Shown here: piece after piece, positions 32,477-40,833 of the stretch
Layout: each line of letters opens with the position of its first letter
Numbering within the stretch: the stretch's first letter is position 1
Origin: a virus
Length of the DNA stretch: 45,432 nucleotides
IMG/VR virus record: IMGVR_UViG_3300001848_000600
Span: 1 to 45,432 of that record
Reading direction: 5' to 3' (one strand)
Program-made: the position numbers and the translations under genes
Notes under the pieces: model-generated
The model's input: only the letters and a program-made list of their open reading frames with translations
Databases searched by the model: none
What the model was told of the DNA's origin: nothing

Positions 32477-32518
32477 TATAAATAGTTAATACTAGTCGCG
32501 GACTGCCATCCCACTAGT
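32477..32518 (+). promoter_or_regulatory. Late promoter and leader hairpin of the first homing endonuclease
   Basis: Plus-strand TATAAATA at 32477-32484. A hairpin follows at the expected mRNA 5' end: ACTAGT 32491-32496 with ACTAGT 32513-32518, loop containing CGCG, TGC and CATCC. The leader of the second endonuclease shares this arrangement. Confidence 0.55.
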
Positions 32519-32550
32519 TCTATTGCTAGAGAAAAAAAAGGAGCAACAGC

Positions 32551-33129
32551 ATGATTGATATTTATAATTCATCAGATTACAGAAAAATTTTCATGAAAAC
32601 ATATGGTTCTATACCTAAAGACAAGGACGGTAGATCATATGAAATTCATCATATAGATGGAAATAATTCAAATAATTCTCCAGAAAATTTGAAAGCTGTT
32701 TCTATAGAAGAACATTATTATATTCATTTGTCTCAAGGTGATTATGGCGCTTGTTTATTAATATCAAGTAGAATGACTACAACACCAGAAGAAAAGAGCA
32801 ATTTGGCTAGATCTCATGTCATTAAACAACTTGAAGAAAATAGACATCCATGGAAAACAGACTCATATCGTGAATCTCAAAGACTAAGAGCTTTATCAGA
32901 AAATAATCCATTTCTTGGAGGTGAAATTCAAAGAAAAAGTAGTAGAAAACGTGTAAGGGAAGGCACACATCATCTTTTAGGCGATAAAACAAATTTTAAT
33001 ATGATTAAAGAAGGTAAGCATCCATCTCAAAAAATATGGACATGCGAACATTGTGATATTATCGGTAAAGGAACAACTAATTATATTAGATGGCATGGTA
33101 ATAATTGCAAAAAATTAATAAAAAAATAA
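32551..33129 (+). CDS. HNH homing endonuclease (free-standing)
   Basis: 192 residues on the strand opposite its neighbours, with its own late promoter and AGGAG 8 bases from ATG. YEIHHIDGNNSNNSPENLKA is the HNH core and EHYYIH follows. The C-terminus WTCEHCDIIGKGTTNY and WHGNNCKK is a putative zinc finger. Such enzymes cleave phage genomes lacking the insertion and spread by recombination repair. It separates the HAD gene from a candidate RNA gene. Confidence 0.85.
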   Translation: MIDIYNSSDYRKIFMKTYGSIPKDKDGRSYEIHHIDGNNSNNSPENLKAVSIEEHYYIHLSQGDYGACLLISSRMTTTPEEKSNLARSHVIKQLEENRHPWKTDSYRESQRLRALSENNPFLGGEIQRKSSRKRVREGTHHLLGDKTNFNMIKEGKHPSQKIWTCEHCDIIGKGTTNYIRWHGNNCKKLIKK

Positions 33130-33154
33130 GTGTCTGGAGTTTCCTCCAGACACT
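33129..33154 (-). terminator. Rho-independent terminator (minus strand)
   Basis: An 11-bp perfect stem, AGTGTCTGGAG 33129-33139 with CTCCAGACACT 33144-33154, loop TTTC. On the minus strand it is followed by TTATTTTTTTATT. It overlaps the HNH gene stop and ends the candidate RNA transcript. Confidence 0.75.
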
Positions 33155-33259
33155 CGATAAATTTGCAGCAATGTCGAGCGGAACCCCACCGTTATTCTCA
33201 ACTATTCCTCAGATTGATCTGCTTTGCCACTGCGTCCTAGAAACGCTAATGCTGCTTGA
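33130..33259 (-). ncRNA. Candidate structured non-coding RNA (about 130 nt)
   Basis: Bounded by a perfect TATAAATA on the minus strand (33272-33265) and the terminator above. There is no credible ORF. Long-range pairing is possible: GCAGCA near the 5' end with TGCTGC about 80 bases on, and inside it AGCG with CGCT, plus GGAA with TTCC and a small CAGA-TCAA-TCTG hairpin. It has higher GC than its surroundings. Function unknown; T4 also carries small stable RNAs (C and D) of unclear role. Confidence 0.5.
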
Positions 33260-33264
33260 GATTC

Positions 33265-33272
33265 TATTTATA
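33265..33272 (-). promoter_or_regulatory. Late promoter TATAAATA of the candidate RNA
   Basis: Perfect consensus on the minus strand, 12 bases before the stop of the small gene at 33284 and directly upstream of the non-coding transcript. Confidence 0.6.
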
Positions 33273-33283
33273 TTTTTAAGATT

Positions 33284-33481
33284 TTAGAAATAAGAATTTT
33301 TAGGTGGATTTAGAAAAAAACTTGGAGTCCATCCATCAAATCCAGATCCATTATTCAACGATGTCTTTAAAATTTGTGCATCCCATTCATCCTCGCATTG
33401 CATTATATTTTGTTCAGTACGACTTTCAAAAATTTCATAGATATCGTTATCGTCCACATTTCGTTTAATCATATAATTCAT
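33284..33481 (-). CDS. Small hypothetical protein (65 aa)
   Basis: ATG 33481 has the best spacing (8 bases) to AGGAG; an ATG two codons earlier is too close. MNYMIKRNVDDNDIYEIFES, DEWDAQILKTSLNNGSGFDG and PSFFLNPPKN are visible. Acidic; no family recognised. Co-oriented with helicase. Confidence 0.65.
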   Translation of the reverse strand: MNYMIKRNVDDNDIYEIFESRTEQNIMQCEDEWDAQILKTSLNNGSGFDGWTPSFFLNPPKNSYF

Positions 33482-33493
33482 TTTCATTTTCTC

Positions 33494-34696
33494 CTATGCA
33501 AATCCTTCAAATTTCTTAGAAAATTTAGACCTATTTTGAAAAAATTCATTATCTCGTTGACCATATTCTGTTTTATCCATAATTGGAATGTCGTCCTGTA
33601 TATTCTCCTGTTCTGTTTGATCTACATCGTATAATTTCATTTTCGATCTATCGATACCGATAACAAATCGGCGATTTTTAGATAAATCGCTGTATCTATT
33701 TTTAAGTTGTTTTACCATAATTTGATTGAACGATTCTAACTGTTCATTGCTAATAAGAGCAAACATCAAATCGGCAGTCGCAGGTAATCCGAAACTTTCC
33801 GAAACATCTGTCAAAACGACATCGGACGACGCATACCCACTTCTTGTTGTTTGTGTAGCTGTAACTATAGGAAGATCGTGTTCAACAGCTAAACCACGAA
33901 ATTCTTCCGCAATAGCCTTTACATAAGTATAACTATTTACCGACGCGGTATATTTTACTCGGCTAGAAGCACAAATATTGAGATAATCGATATAAATGAT
34001 ATCTGGAATAAAATTCTTTTTCAATTTCAATTCATTCAATAAATGTCTGAAATTTGCTGCACCAGCAGTAGACGTTGGATATTCTTTGATAATAAGCTTA
34101 CCAACAGTTTTCTTTTTTACCCTATCGATTTTTTTCATGAAAGAATCTTTTGGAACGGTTTCAATTTCATCCAAAGACATATCCAATAGATTTGCATCGA
34201 TACGTTCTGCAATTCTTTCTTCAGCCATTTCCATAGTAATATAAAGAACATTTTTACCATCAAGCAAATTGCTAGCGGCAAAATGACACATCGCAAGACT
34301 TTTCCCAACACCGGTATTATGGCTTGAAATTCCATTAGTATAATATCTATGATTTTCATGTTCTACATTAATATCTACGATAGGAATTATATTGCCGGTA
34401 TAACGAACAGCTCCCCTTTCAAATCCATTTTTTGTTAAAAAATTTGCATATTCAATTTTAGATAATTGTAGCGCGCTTATCCATCCATTATCAGTTTCAA
34501 ATAAATGTTCTGCATTGCATAATACAGATTCACTATTATTTTCCAACTGAAGGCTGTATTCTTCATAAATTCCCTTATCGATAAAGAAATTTACTCCTAC
34601 CCATCCATCGGGAGAATCTACTTCAATTTCATAATTTTCTTCTAACATGGTTTTTATTTTACTGATAGGGATTTCAATTTCAGTCCAAATTTTCAT
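33494..34696 (-). CDS. 41: Replicative helicase gp41, C-terminal part, fused to C-intein
   Basis: 400 residues from ATG 34696 (AGGAG upstream). Residues 1-127 are an intein C-fragment: block B VLCNAEHLFETDNGW (like gp41-1 inteins), block F IVDINVEHENHRYYTNG and block G SSHN, followed by +1 Thr. Residues 128-400 are the RecA-like core of a DnaB/gp41 helicase beginning in the P-loop TGVGKSLAMCHF, with ITMEMAEERIAERI, IIYIDYLNIC (Walker B), TATQTTRSG and MKQLKNRYSD-like arginine region. Splicing to the N-part would rebuild AGTGVGKS and a 468-residue helicase, close to T4 gp41 (475). Confidence 0.93.
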   Translation of the reverse strand: MKIWTEIEIPISKIKTMLEENYEIEVDSPDGWVGVNFFIDKGIYEEYSLQLENNSESVLCNAEHLFETDNGWISALQLSKIEYANFLTKNGFERGAVRYTGNIIPIVDINVEHENHRYYTNGISSHNTGVGKSLAMCHFAASNLLDGKNVLYITMEMAEERIAERIDANLLDMSLDEIETVPKDSFMKKIDRVKKKTVGKLIIKEYPTSTAGAANFRHLLNELKLKKNFIPDIIYIDYLNICASSRVKYTASVNSYTYVKAIAEEFRGLAVEHDLPIVTATQTTRSGYASSDVVLTDVSESFGLPATADLMFALISNEQLESFNQIMVKQLKNRYSDLSKNRRFVIGIDRSKMKLYDVDQTEQENIQDDIPIMDKTEYGQRDNEFFQNRSKFSKKFEGFA

Positions 34697-34710
34697 TAAA
34701 AAATTTCTCC

Positions 34711-34754
34711 TATAAATAATATTGTAGATCGCGATGCTACCAACATCCATCTAC
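34711..34754 (+). promoter_or_regulatory. Late promoter and leader hairpin of the second homing endonuclease
   Basis: Plus-strand TATAAATA at 34711-34718, then GTAGAT 34724-34729 pairing with ATCTAC 34749-34754. The loop shares CGCG, TGC and CATCC with the first endonuclease leader, and AAGGAG follows. Confidence 0.55.
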
Positions 34755-34783
34755 TCTAACGTCTGAAAAGGAGACATCAGCAA

Positions 34784-35419
34784 ATGTATTTACGCATTTA
34801 TAATAATCTATGTTCATCAAATTGTCAACGAAAAGAATTGTGGTTGCCAGGTTCTGGTATTCATAGACATCATATATTACCAAAACATATGGGCGGATTG
34901 GATGAAGATAATAATTATACATATCTATATCCACGCGAACATCAAATAGCACATTTTTTATTATGGAAAATATATAAAAATCCAAATGATCTTAGATCAA
35001 TGCATATGCTTGGTGCAAAATTAACTATTTCACAGAGAAAAATTGTAGGCATTTGGTGTAGAGACAACAAAATAGGAATTCATGGTTCTTCCTCTGAAAA
35101 TAGAAAACAGTGGGCTTTAAAAGGATTAGAAACACAAAAAGAATCAAATAATAAAAAAACATTTTATTATTGGTCTACAGAAACTGGCAGAAAAGAACGA
35201 TGTGCTTTGGGGGGAAAATCTGGTTCTAAAACACAAATAAAAAATAAAATTGGTATATTCGATTCTAATAAAAGAACTGAATATGCTAAACTTGGCGGAC
35301 AATCATTGAAGGGAATGATTTGCGTAACCAATGGTATTCATAGAACTAGAATTAAACCTCATTTATTAGATGAATATGTGTCAAATGGTTATCGTTTAGG
35401 ATTTACTCTTTTTTCCTAA
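34784..35419 (+). CDS. HNH homing endonuclease between the halves of gp41
   Basis: 211 residues on the strand opposite to gp41. HRHHILPKHMGGLDEDNNYT is the HNH core, EHQIAHFLLWKIY follows, and Gly-rich KRTEYAKLGGQSLKG and RIKPHLLDEYVSNGYRLG look like NUMOD-type DNA-binding modules. Its 3' end overlaps the last codons of the gp41 N-part by 17 bases. It lies exactly where the intein is broken, as in phage 'fractured genes', and probably mobilises the broken-intein locus. Confidence 0.88.
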   Translation: MYLRIYNNLCSSNCQRKELWLPGSGIHRHHILPKHMGGLDEDNNYTYLYPREHQIAHFLLWKIYKNPNDLRSMHMLGAKLTISQRKIVGIWCRDNKIGIHGSSSENRKQWALKGLETQKESNNKKTFYYWSTETGRKERCALGGKSGSKTQIKNKIGIFDSNKRTEYAKLGGQSLKGMICVTNGIHRTRIKPHLLDEYVSNGYRLGFTLFS

Positions 35420-36038
35420 ATCTTATTCTAACTTTTGTATCTGGATGAACACATCCTGCCAATATAACATTCAATGTCTTTCTAGAAAGCCCGCCTTTAG
35501 TGATAAGATTCATGTATTCCAGATTGAAAGGCATTTTTGCTTCTTTACGATGATAAAAATCGTAACGAGTTTCAGCGTCTTCCAAAAAACTATGACCAAT
35601 ATTAGAATCGAAACTTACAGCCAGAGCATCGGATAAAATCTGTGGTATTGCGCCTTTATCATATTTGCTATTTTTATTATCCAAAATTTGAATAGAATCC
35701 ATAATAGCATTATAAACGGCTTTTTCTTGACAAAATTTTTCTGTTTTTTCTACAAGCCAATCTACTTCTGTTTTAGGATCATAAGAGAGTTGATCTATGA
35801 TATCTTTGCACATATCATGAATTGGTTGACTTATACCAGTTTTTGAATTCATTTCAACTTCAATCGCTTCCTTTGATGGAAAGCGATTGAATTTGTTTAC
35901 ATAATTTTCAATCAATTCAAAAATAATTTTGTCGGAAATATCATGAAAATATTCCGATTTTAGAAAAGGTATTACTTTGCGTGCATAATCGTCACGATTT
36001 ATAATATTACCAAAAATTACTTGTTCAAAAGACGCCAT
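35403..36038 (-). CDS. 41: Replicative helicase gp41, N-terminal part, fused to N-intein
   Basis: 211 residues. Residues 1-195 are the gp41 N-terminal domain and linker (MASFEQVIFGNIINRDDYAR, KSEYFHDISDKIIFELI, then YMNLITKGGLSRKTLNVILAG). Residues 196-211, CVHPDTKVRIRFRKKE, are an intein N-fragment starting with the required Cys and ending at TAA. The break is just inside the Walker A loop. At 16 residues it is a very short N-intein, the atypical split type. GGAGG lies 4 bases before ATG. Both halves must be made and trans-spliced for replication. Confidence 0.93.
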   Translation of the reverse strand: MASFEQVIFGNIINRDDYARKVIPFLKSEYFHDISDKIIFELIENYVNKFNRFPSKEAIEVEMNSKTGISQPIHDMCKDIIDQLSYDPKTEVDWLVEKTEKFCQEKAVYNAIMDSIQILDNKNSKYDKGAIPQILSDALAVSFDSNIGHSFLEDAETRYDFYHRKEAKMPFNLEYMNLITKGGLSRKTLNVILAGCVHPDTKVRIRFRKKE

Positions 36039-36270
36039 GCAACCTCCAGGTTGTTTTATCCAATCTTATATTTCCATTTACAAAATTTTTTGCAATACTT
36101 TCCATATAATCCATGGATTTATTCGTAGTCAAAATACTGTCGAAGAGAATTTCATCTTTATAAAAATCTACATAATAATTTCCATTCCATAAAACAATGC
36201 AAGATTTCAAAGAATCTTTTAAATTGATAAATCTATTTAATTCAACTTCATTCTGATCTATCTTCATCAT
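36025..36270 (-). CDS. Small hypothetical protein (81 aa) between uvsX and gp41
   Basis: Start ATG 36270 (MMKIDQNEVELNRFINLKDS), inside the uvsX end; longer upstream starts would lie within uvsX and lack a ribosome-binding site. KSCIVLWNGNYYVDFYKDEI suggests a beta-rich middle. Overlaps gp41 N by 14 bases, so probably coupled. No family recognised. Confidence 0.65.
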   Translation of the reverse strand: MMKIDQNEVELNRFINLKDSLKSCIVLWNGNYYVDFYKDEILFDSILTTNKSMDYMESIAKNFVNGNIRLDKTTWRLHGVF

Positions 36271-37294
36271 GGAGCATTTCCACCAATCCTGTAGAGTATT
36301 TGTTTCTAATCCATTCAGCGAAATTTGTTTCTTCAAAAATCGTTTTCCAAAATTCATTATTGTCTATAATCTCCGCAGCACGATATTTCTTATCCATCAC
36401 TTCACCAGTTTCTTGATTGACTCTTGCATACCAACCAACACTTGGCTTTGTAATAAATTTGCCCTCTAATGCCAAATCCAACATTCCAGAACAACGATTG
36501 ATTCCTGAATCATATGTTACTGTAATGGGAATTTTAGATTTTTCTTTGACATAACGGGACTTTTCAATGCTGATAACAAAATGATAACCAACAATTTCTT
36601 TATCGTCTTTTTCTTGCTGACGACCAATAATCCAAATATTGTCAGCCGAATAATATACGCCAGTTCCTCCACTTACTACAGGTTTTGAATACATTTCTTG
36701 TGTCATATAGACATGATTTACCACAACCATAGGAATATCTTTCATGGTTAAATGTGGTGTTAACATTCTAAACAAAGATTTGAGTTGTTTTGCGCGTGAC
36801 ATATCGGCTGCCGAATTTTGTTTCATGGCATCTTCAACTTCTTTCTTCGAAGCTAAATTGCCAATAGAATCAATAATAATCATAACTTTATCGTCGCGCT
36901 TGATTTCATCCATTTGTTTCATAATATCGAATTTAAGCTGTTCGATATCAGTAACAGGTGTATGAATTACAGATTCTTTTGGTACACCGAACATATCGAA
37001 ATACGATTGAGGCGTGCCAAATTCCGAATCGTAAAACAAAACAACACCATCGGAATATCTTTTAAGAAAAGCAGATGCCATCAAAAGACTAAATGCTGTT
37101 TTAAAATGCTTCGAAGGAGCAGCCAAAACAGTCAATCCGGGGGTTAAACCACCATCTATTCTACCTGACAATGCTACATTGATCATAGGAATGGCAGTCG
37201 GAATCATATCCTTTTTACCATAAATCTTAGATTCTGTCAAGATAGCCGTATGTGACACGGTACTGTTTTTTATCAATCTTTCTTTTAAAGACAT
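36248..37294 (-). CDS. uvsX: Recombinase UvsX (RecA-like)
   Basis: 348 residues. The ATP site is the UvsX variant TVLAAPSKHFKTAFSLLMAS, with YDSEFGTPQSYFDMFG, MIIIDSIGNLASKKEVEDA (Walker B) and MVVVNHVYMTQEMYSKPVVSGGTG. It promotes strand exchange for recombination-dependent replication and repair with gp32. AGGAG lies 9 bases before ATG, and a TTGACA-TATGAT promoter is upstream. Confidence 0.95.
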   Translation of the reverse strand: MSLKERLIKNSTVSHTAILTESKIYGKKDMIPTAIPMINVALSGRIDGGLTPGLTVLAAPSKHFKTAFSLLMASAFLKRYSDGVVLFYDSEFGTPQSYFDMFGVPKESVIHTPVTDIEQLKFDIMKQMDEIKRDDKVMIIIDSIGNLASKKEVEDAMKQNSAADMSRAKQLKSLFRMLTPHLTMKDIPMVVVNHVYMTQEMYSKPVVSGGTGVYYSADNIWIIGRQQEKDDKEIVGYHFVISIEKSRYVKEKSKIPITVTYDSGINRCSGMLDLALEGKFITKPSVGWYARVNQETGEVMDKKYRAAEIIDNNEFWKTIFEETNFAEWIRNKYSTGLVEMLHDEDRSE

Positions 37295-37317
37295 ATTTTA
37301 TAACTCCTATTTTTTAT

Positions 37318-37346
37318 ATCATATACTATCGAATATAATCTGTCAA
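37318..37346 (-). promoter_or_regulatory. Sigma70-like promoter of uvsX
   Basis: Minus strand TTGACA (37346-37341), 17-base spacer, TATGAT (37323-37318), 24 bases before ATG 37294. Confidence 0.6.
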
Positions 37347-37354
37347 TACAAATT

Positions 37355-37567
37355 TCACAATTTATTCATTTTGTCGATAAAATCGTCAATGCTTTGTATA
37401 CGCTGTTTTGCTGGCCAGTTTATAATATCTTTGTCTGGATTGCTTTTTAAATTGTTCAGCAAAGGCATAATCATTTTTTTCAACGTGTCAAGTTTAGAAG
37501 TATCTTCTACAGGAACTTTCACTTCAAACGTTTTCTTATCGTGAAATGTGAATCCAAAATCGTCCAT
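37355..37567 (-). CDS. Conserved T4-like hypothetical protein (70 aa)
   Basis: Starts MDDFGFTFHDKKTFEVKVPV at ATG 37567 after AGGAAA; the longer frame upstream overlaps gp43 and is rejected. LDTLKKMIMPLLNNLKSNPD and IINWPAKQRIQSIDDFIDKM follow. It resembles a short family beside gp43 in marine T4-like phages. Function unknown. Confidence 0.75.
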   Translation of the reverse strand: MDDFGFTFHDKKTFEVKVPVEDTSKLDTLKKMIMPLLNNLKSNPDKDIINWPAKQRIQSIDDFIDKMNKL

Positions 37568-37575
37568 ATTATTTC

Positions 37576-40101
37576 CTATCCAAAGAAAGATTCTAATGTA
37601 TTTGTTTTTTCTAAACTCCAATCTATAACTTCTACTATAGATTGAATTGGATCTACAAATGCTTTTTGAAATTGCAATTCTTTGTTTATACAATGGTCTA
37701 AATTGAATTCTGTCGGCAGAGAATCCAATATAGTTATAACGTTTTCACGCAATGGATTTGGCATTGACAGATATGCAAATTTAACTTTATCGCCGTCGCC
37801 AATCATTTGATATTGATTATGTAAATTTTTCTTATCAATCATGTTATTGTATAATAGAGCACCGCGAACATGAATTGGTGTGCCTTTGGCATATATATTA
37901 TGTTTGTCTTTATATTTATTCATACCTTTCATACCACGAGGAAAGGCTATATCCAAAAAAGACATTTTCATAAATTCTGTTTTAAAATCTGCTATATATT
38001 TTTGAAACGTTTCTTCATCTTCGTTCATAATTATTTTAAGCGATTTTTTAATTGCGTCTCTGCACGATTTTGGTGTAGAAGACCTAACCGCTTCAATACC
38101 CATGATTTTCAATTGTGGTTCTGAAAATCTTACTCCTTCGATATCCAAGGCGTTTAGAATATACATCTTTCTTGCTTTCCAAATGCCTTTATTCGCTATA
38201 GTTTCACGTTTCATGAACATCTTTTGCTGATAAGCATGCATATATTCAGATAAATCTGTATAAGACCGATTTATCATATTTTGAATTTTTGTGCTGCAAA
38301 ATTTATCAAGGCAATCGACGATATTGGATATATTTGTTTTATCGTTTGCATCGATGCCAAGACGTTTAACCAATGGTTCCATATTGATATAAACAGAATC
38401 TGTATCGGATGCAATAACATAATCCAAATCTTTTGTTTTCAAAAGATCGTTGAAATATCGATTGAATTCTTTTTCAATCCAACGAATTGACAATTGACCA
38501 GACATAGTTATAGCTTCAGCCAAATCAAAGTCGAACCATCGAAAATATTCATTTGCCAACGCGCCGTATGCCGAATTCAATTGTATCTTTTTTGCTAATT
38601 GAAGATTGTGATATTTTGCAATATCGTTTGAAACTAGGCGTCTTTGTTCGATTTCTTCCTCTGGAATTGTTTCAAGTTTTTTCTTAACATCAAGCATTTT
38701 CTGTTTATAAACAGATCGATCATTATAAAATTTTTCCATCAATGCTGGAAGAAAACCTTGTTTTTCTCTGTTGAAAATTACACCGTTTGCAGCGCGTATC
38801 AGTCCATCGTTTTCTATTTCAAATCTTTTTTCCAAAAGAGAATCGATTGATGGAAAAGTTTCTGAACGACTTATTTTCGTTTCCGGCGATATATTATATT
38901 GCATGATCAAATGTGGATAGAGAGAGGTCAAATCAAAAGAAACTACCCAATTTGTCAATCCAACTTTTACATCTTTCACATATCCACCAACAAGTGAATT
39001 ATTGAAATTTTTCTTTTTGAATTGAGGAATAACAATACATCTATCCAACAAGAAATTGTGTATAATCACATCCCAAGGTCTAACAGTTGTCATTGTATCG
39101 TTATAATTTACTTTTGCATCATATGCAAAAACAATTACTTGTTCGATAAATTTTAGTTTTTGTTCAAGCATATCGATAAGTGTAACGTCATGGATGTTAT
39201 AATCAATAAACAAATCATGATTTTTCTTATAAAGATCATCGAGCGATTTATAACCAGAAGAAGAATAATCTACTTTCTTTTCTCCAAGTTCTTTTTCAGC
39301 AATCGCATCCAATTTATAAGATTCTTGTTGTTCGAATTTGAATTTTTTATAAAGATGCAAATAATCTAAAATATTGATACCTGCTGGAATAAAAGTTTGA
39401 CAATCTTTGTCGTGTATATTGACAGTTCTTTCTTCCAAGAATCCCCATGGAGACAATTTGTTTGCTTCATGATTTCCAAGAACATTACGAATTCTGTTGA
39501 CAATATAAGGCAAATCGAAAAATTCGATATTCCAACCTGTCAATATATCTGGCATGTATCTGCCAGATTGCCATATTTTAATAAAATTATTGAGAAGATG
39601 CCATTCATCTGCACATTTTATATAATTCACTTTATCCGATTTTACTGTATATTCTCCCATGCCAAGAACCACTTTCTCGCCTTTGCGAGACATAGTAATA
39701 GCAGTAATTTCTTTATCGGCTTTTTCTATATCGGGAAAACCATCGTCCGATCTAGTTTCAATATCCAATGAAATAACATTGATTCTATCGACATCATAAT
39801 TCATTTCCGGAAATTTATCTCTAATATAAACATAATGAAATAAATTGAATCCAAAGATTTCAACATTCGATACATCGCTGTATTGTTTGATAAAATCTTT
39901 AGCTTCATGAATGTTATCGAAATCTATTTTATCTACTGGGTATCCATCGAGAGTTCGATAACGTGTATCCGTTTTACCGGTAGATTTTATAAAAAGATAT
40001 GGCTTATAATCTACGGTTTCATTCACTCTTCTACCATCTTTATAACCACGATAGTATATTTTATTTCCACGCGTAAAAACGTTTGTATAAAATTCAGACA
40101 T
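37576..40101 (-). CDS. 43: Family B DNA polymerase gp43
   Basis: 841 residues (T4: 898). Exonuclease motifs: NVISLDIETRSDDG (Exo I), ILTGWNIEFFDLPYI (Exo II) and FIDYNIHDVTLID (Exo III). Polymerase motifs: VVSFDLTSLYPHLIMQYNIS (A), KIQLNSAYGALANEYFRWFD (B) and IASDTDSVYINMEPL (C). The C-terminus LESFFG resembles a sliding-clamp binding tail. It replicates the phage genome with gp41, gp61 and gp32. An upstream promoter overlaps the endolysin stop. Confidence 0.97.
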   Translation of the reverse strand: MSEFYTNVFTRGNKIYYRGYKDGRRVNETVDYKPYLFIKSTGKTDTRYRTLDGYPVDKIDFDNIHEAKDFIKQYSDVSNVEIFGFNLFHYVYIRDKFPEMNYDVDRINVISLDIETRSDDGFPDIEKADKEITAITMSRKGEKVVLGMGEYTVKSDKVNYIKCADEWHLLNNFIKIWQSGRYMPDILTGWNIEFFDLPYIVNRIRNVLGNHEANKLSPWGFLEERTVNIHDKDCQTFIPAGINILDYLHLYKKFKFEQQESYKLDAIAEKELGEKKVDYSSSGYKSLDDLYKKNHDLFIDYNIHDVTLIDMLEQKLKFIEQVIVFAYDAKVNYNDTMTTVRPWDVIIHNFLLDRCIVIPQFKKKNFNNSLVGGYVKDVKVGLTNWVVSFDLTSLYPHLIMQYNISPETKISRSETFPSIDSLLEKRFEIENDGLIRAANGVIFNREKQGFLPALMEKFYNDRSVYKQKMLDVKKKLETIPEEEIEQRRLVSNDIAKYHNLQLAKKIQLNSAYGALANEYFRWFDFDLAEAITMSGQLSIRWIEKEFNRYFNDLLKTKDLDYVIASDTDSVYINMEPLVKRLGIDANDKTNISNIVDCLDKFCSTKIQNMINRSYTDLSEYMHAYQQKMFMKRETIANKGIWKARKMYILNALDIEGVRFSEPQLKIMGIEAVRSSTPKSCRDAIKKSLKIIMNEDEETFQKYIADFKTEFMKMSFLDIAFPRGMKGMNKYKDKHNIYAKGTPIHVRGALLYNNMIDKKNLHNQYQMIGDGDKVKFAYLSMPNPLRENVITILDSLPTEFNLDHCINKELQFQKAFVDPIQSIVEVIDWSLEKTNTLESFFG

Positions 40102-40126
40102 TCAAAATACCCTCAAATATACATAT

Positions 40127-40155
40127 ACAATATCATAAGGTATTAAAAATGTCAA
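40127..40155 (-). promoter_or_regulatory. Sigma70-like promoter of gp43
   Basis: Minus strand TTGACA (40155-40150), 17-base spacer, TATTGT (40132-40127), 26 bases before ATG 40101. Confidence 0.6.
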
Positions 40156-40770
40156 CTATTGAAATATCACCAAACCGTTGTGATAAAGTTCTTCTCTTTC
40201 CGTCAATCCAAGCGTGCCACCATTGATTTTCTTAGTAACAGTAATAACATCGTCTAAATCCGAAGGTTCGTTCAAATTGTGTTCATTCCAAAACCAACCA
40301 GCACTATGAATAGACCCGGCAACAGTTCCCATATATTCTACTGCCTCTTCTAAACTCAGATCATTGTCCTTTGCAAATTTGGTATAATTGCTTCTTCCCG
40401 TCAGTTGTATAAATCCTCTACCACGGAAATTATATCCATCGCCGCTGGATTCCGGACCATTTCCCATACGATTTGCATAAACTCTATTTGCAATTTTTTG
40501 TGGATTATGCGCGTATTCATGCACATCTACACCACGAAAATGTGTCGGAAAAATAACTGCAAGCCTTTCTGGACGATAATTCAAATTTTCTTCTTTGACT
40601 CTAAATCCACCAGATTCATGGCCACATTGTGCTATAAACATAGCAATACGATTGAGATTGTCTATATTGTATTCTTGCAAAGTCATGTTCAATGGATTCA
40701 AAAGTTCATCGATTGCGGTAATAGGCGTCGATGGAAACATACGTTGCATTTGTTCTTCTGTCACAGGCAT
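40156..40770 (-). CDS. Endolysin, GH19 chitinase/lysozyme fold
   Basis: 204 residues from ATG 40770 (AGGAG 7 bases upstream). FIAQCGHESGGFRVKEENLNY carries the catalytic Glu pair region of GH19 lysozymes; GDGYNFRGRGFIQLTGRSNY is the substrate-binding signature, and VTKKINGGTLGLTER closes the fold. It cleaves peptidoglycan glycan strands once the holin opens the membrane. No signal sequence is seen, so release depends on the holin. A terminator separates it from DUF1127/hsp20 upstream. Confidence 0.9.
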   Translation of the reverse strand: MPVTEEQMQRMFPSTPITAIDELLNPLNMTLQEYNIDNLNRIAMFIAQCGHESGGFRVKEENLNYRPERLAVIFPTHFRGVDVHEYAHNPQKIANRVYANRMGNGPESSGDGYNFRGRGFIQLTGRSNYTKFAKDNDLSLEEAVEYMGTVAGSIHSAGWFWNEHNLNEPSDLDDVITVTKKINGGTLGLTEREELYHNGLVIFQ

Positions 40771-40787
40771 AATAAATCTCCTATTAT

Positions 40788-40822
40788 AAAAAGGGGATTG
40801 AAACAATTTCAATCCCTTTTTA
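40788..40822 (-). terminator. Rho-independent terminator after DUF1127 gene
   Basis: GGGATTGAAA pairs with TTTCAATCCC (40794-40803 with 40807-40816), extended by A/T pairs. On the minus strand it ends in CCTTTTTAT, and the plus strand also shows a T-run, so it may act in both directions. It ends the hsp20-DUF1127 transcript before the endolysin. Confidence 0.7.
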
Positions 40823-40833
40823 TTTATTTCATA

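Noticed and set aside
33284-35419. gp41 halves read as two unrelated genes or as a simple frameshift
   Set aside because: Intein block sequences at both inner ends and exact restoration of the P-loop show a split intein instead.
37568-37693. N-terminal extension of the 70-aa protein
   Set aside because: It overlaps gp43 heavily, while ATG 37567 has a proper ribosome-binding site.
39397-39771. Plus-strand open frame of 124 codons
   Set aside because: It is antisense to the gp43 exonuclease region, has no promoter or ribosome-binding site, and its residues look like a reverse-frame shadow.
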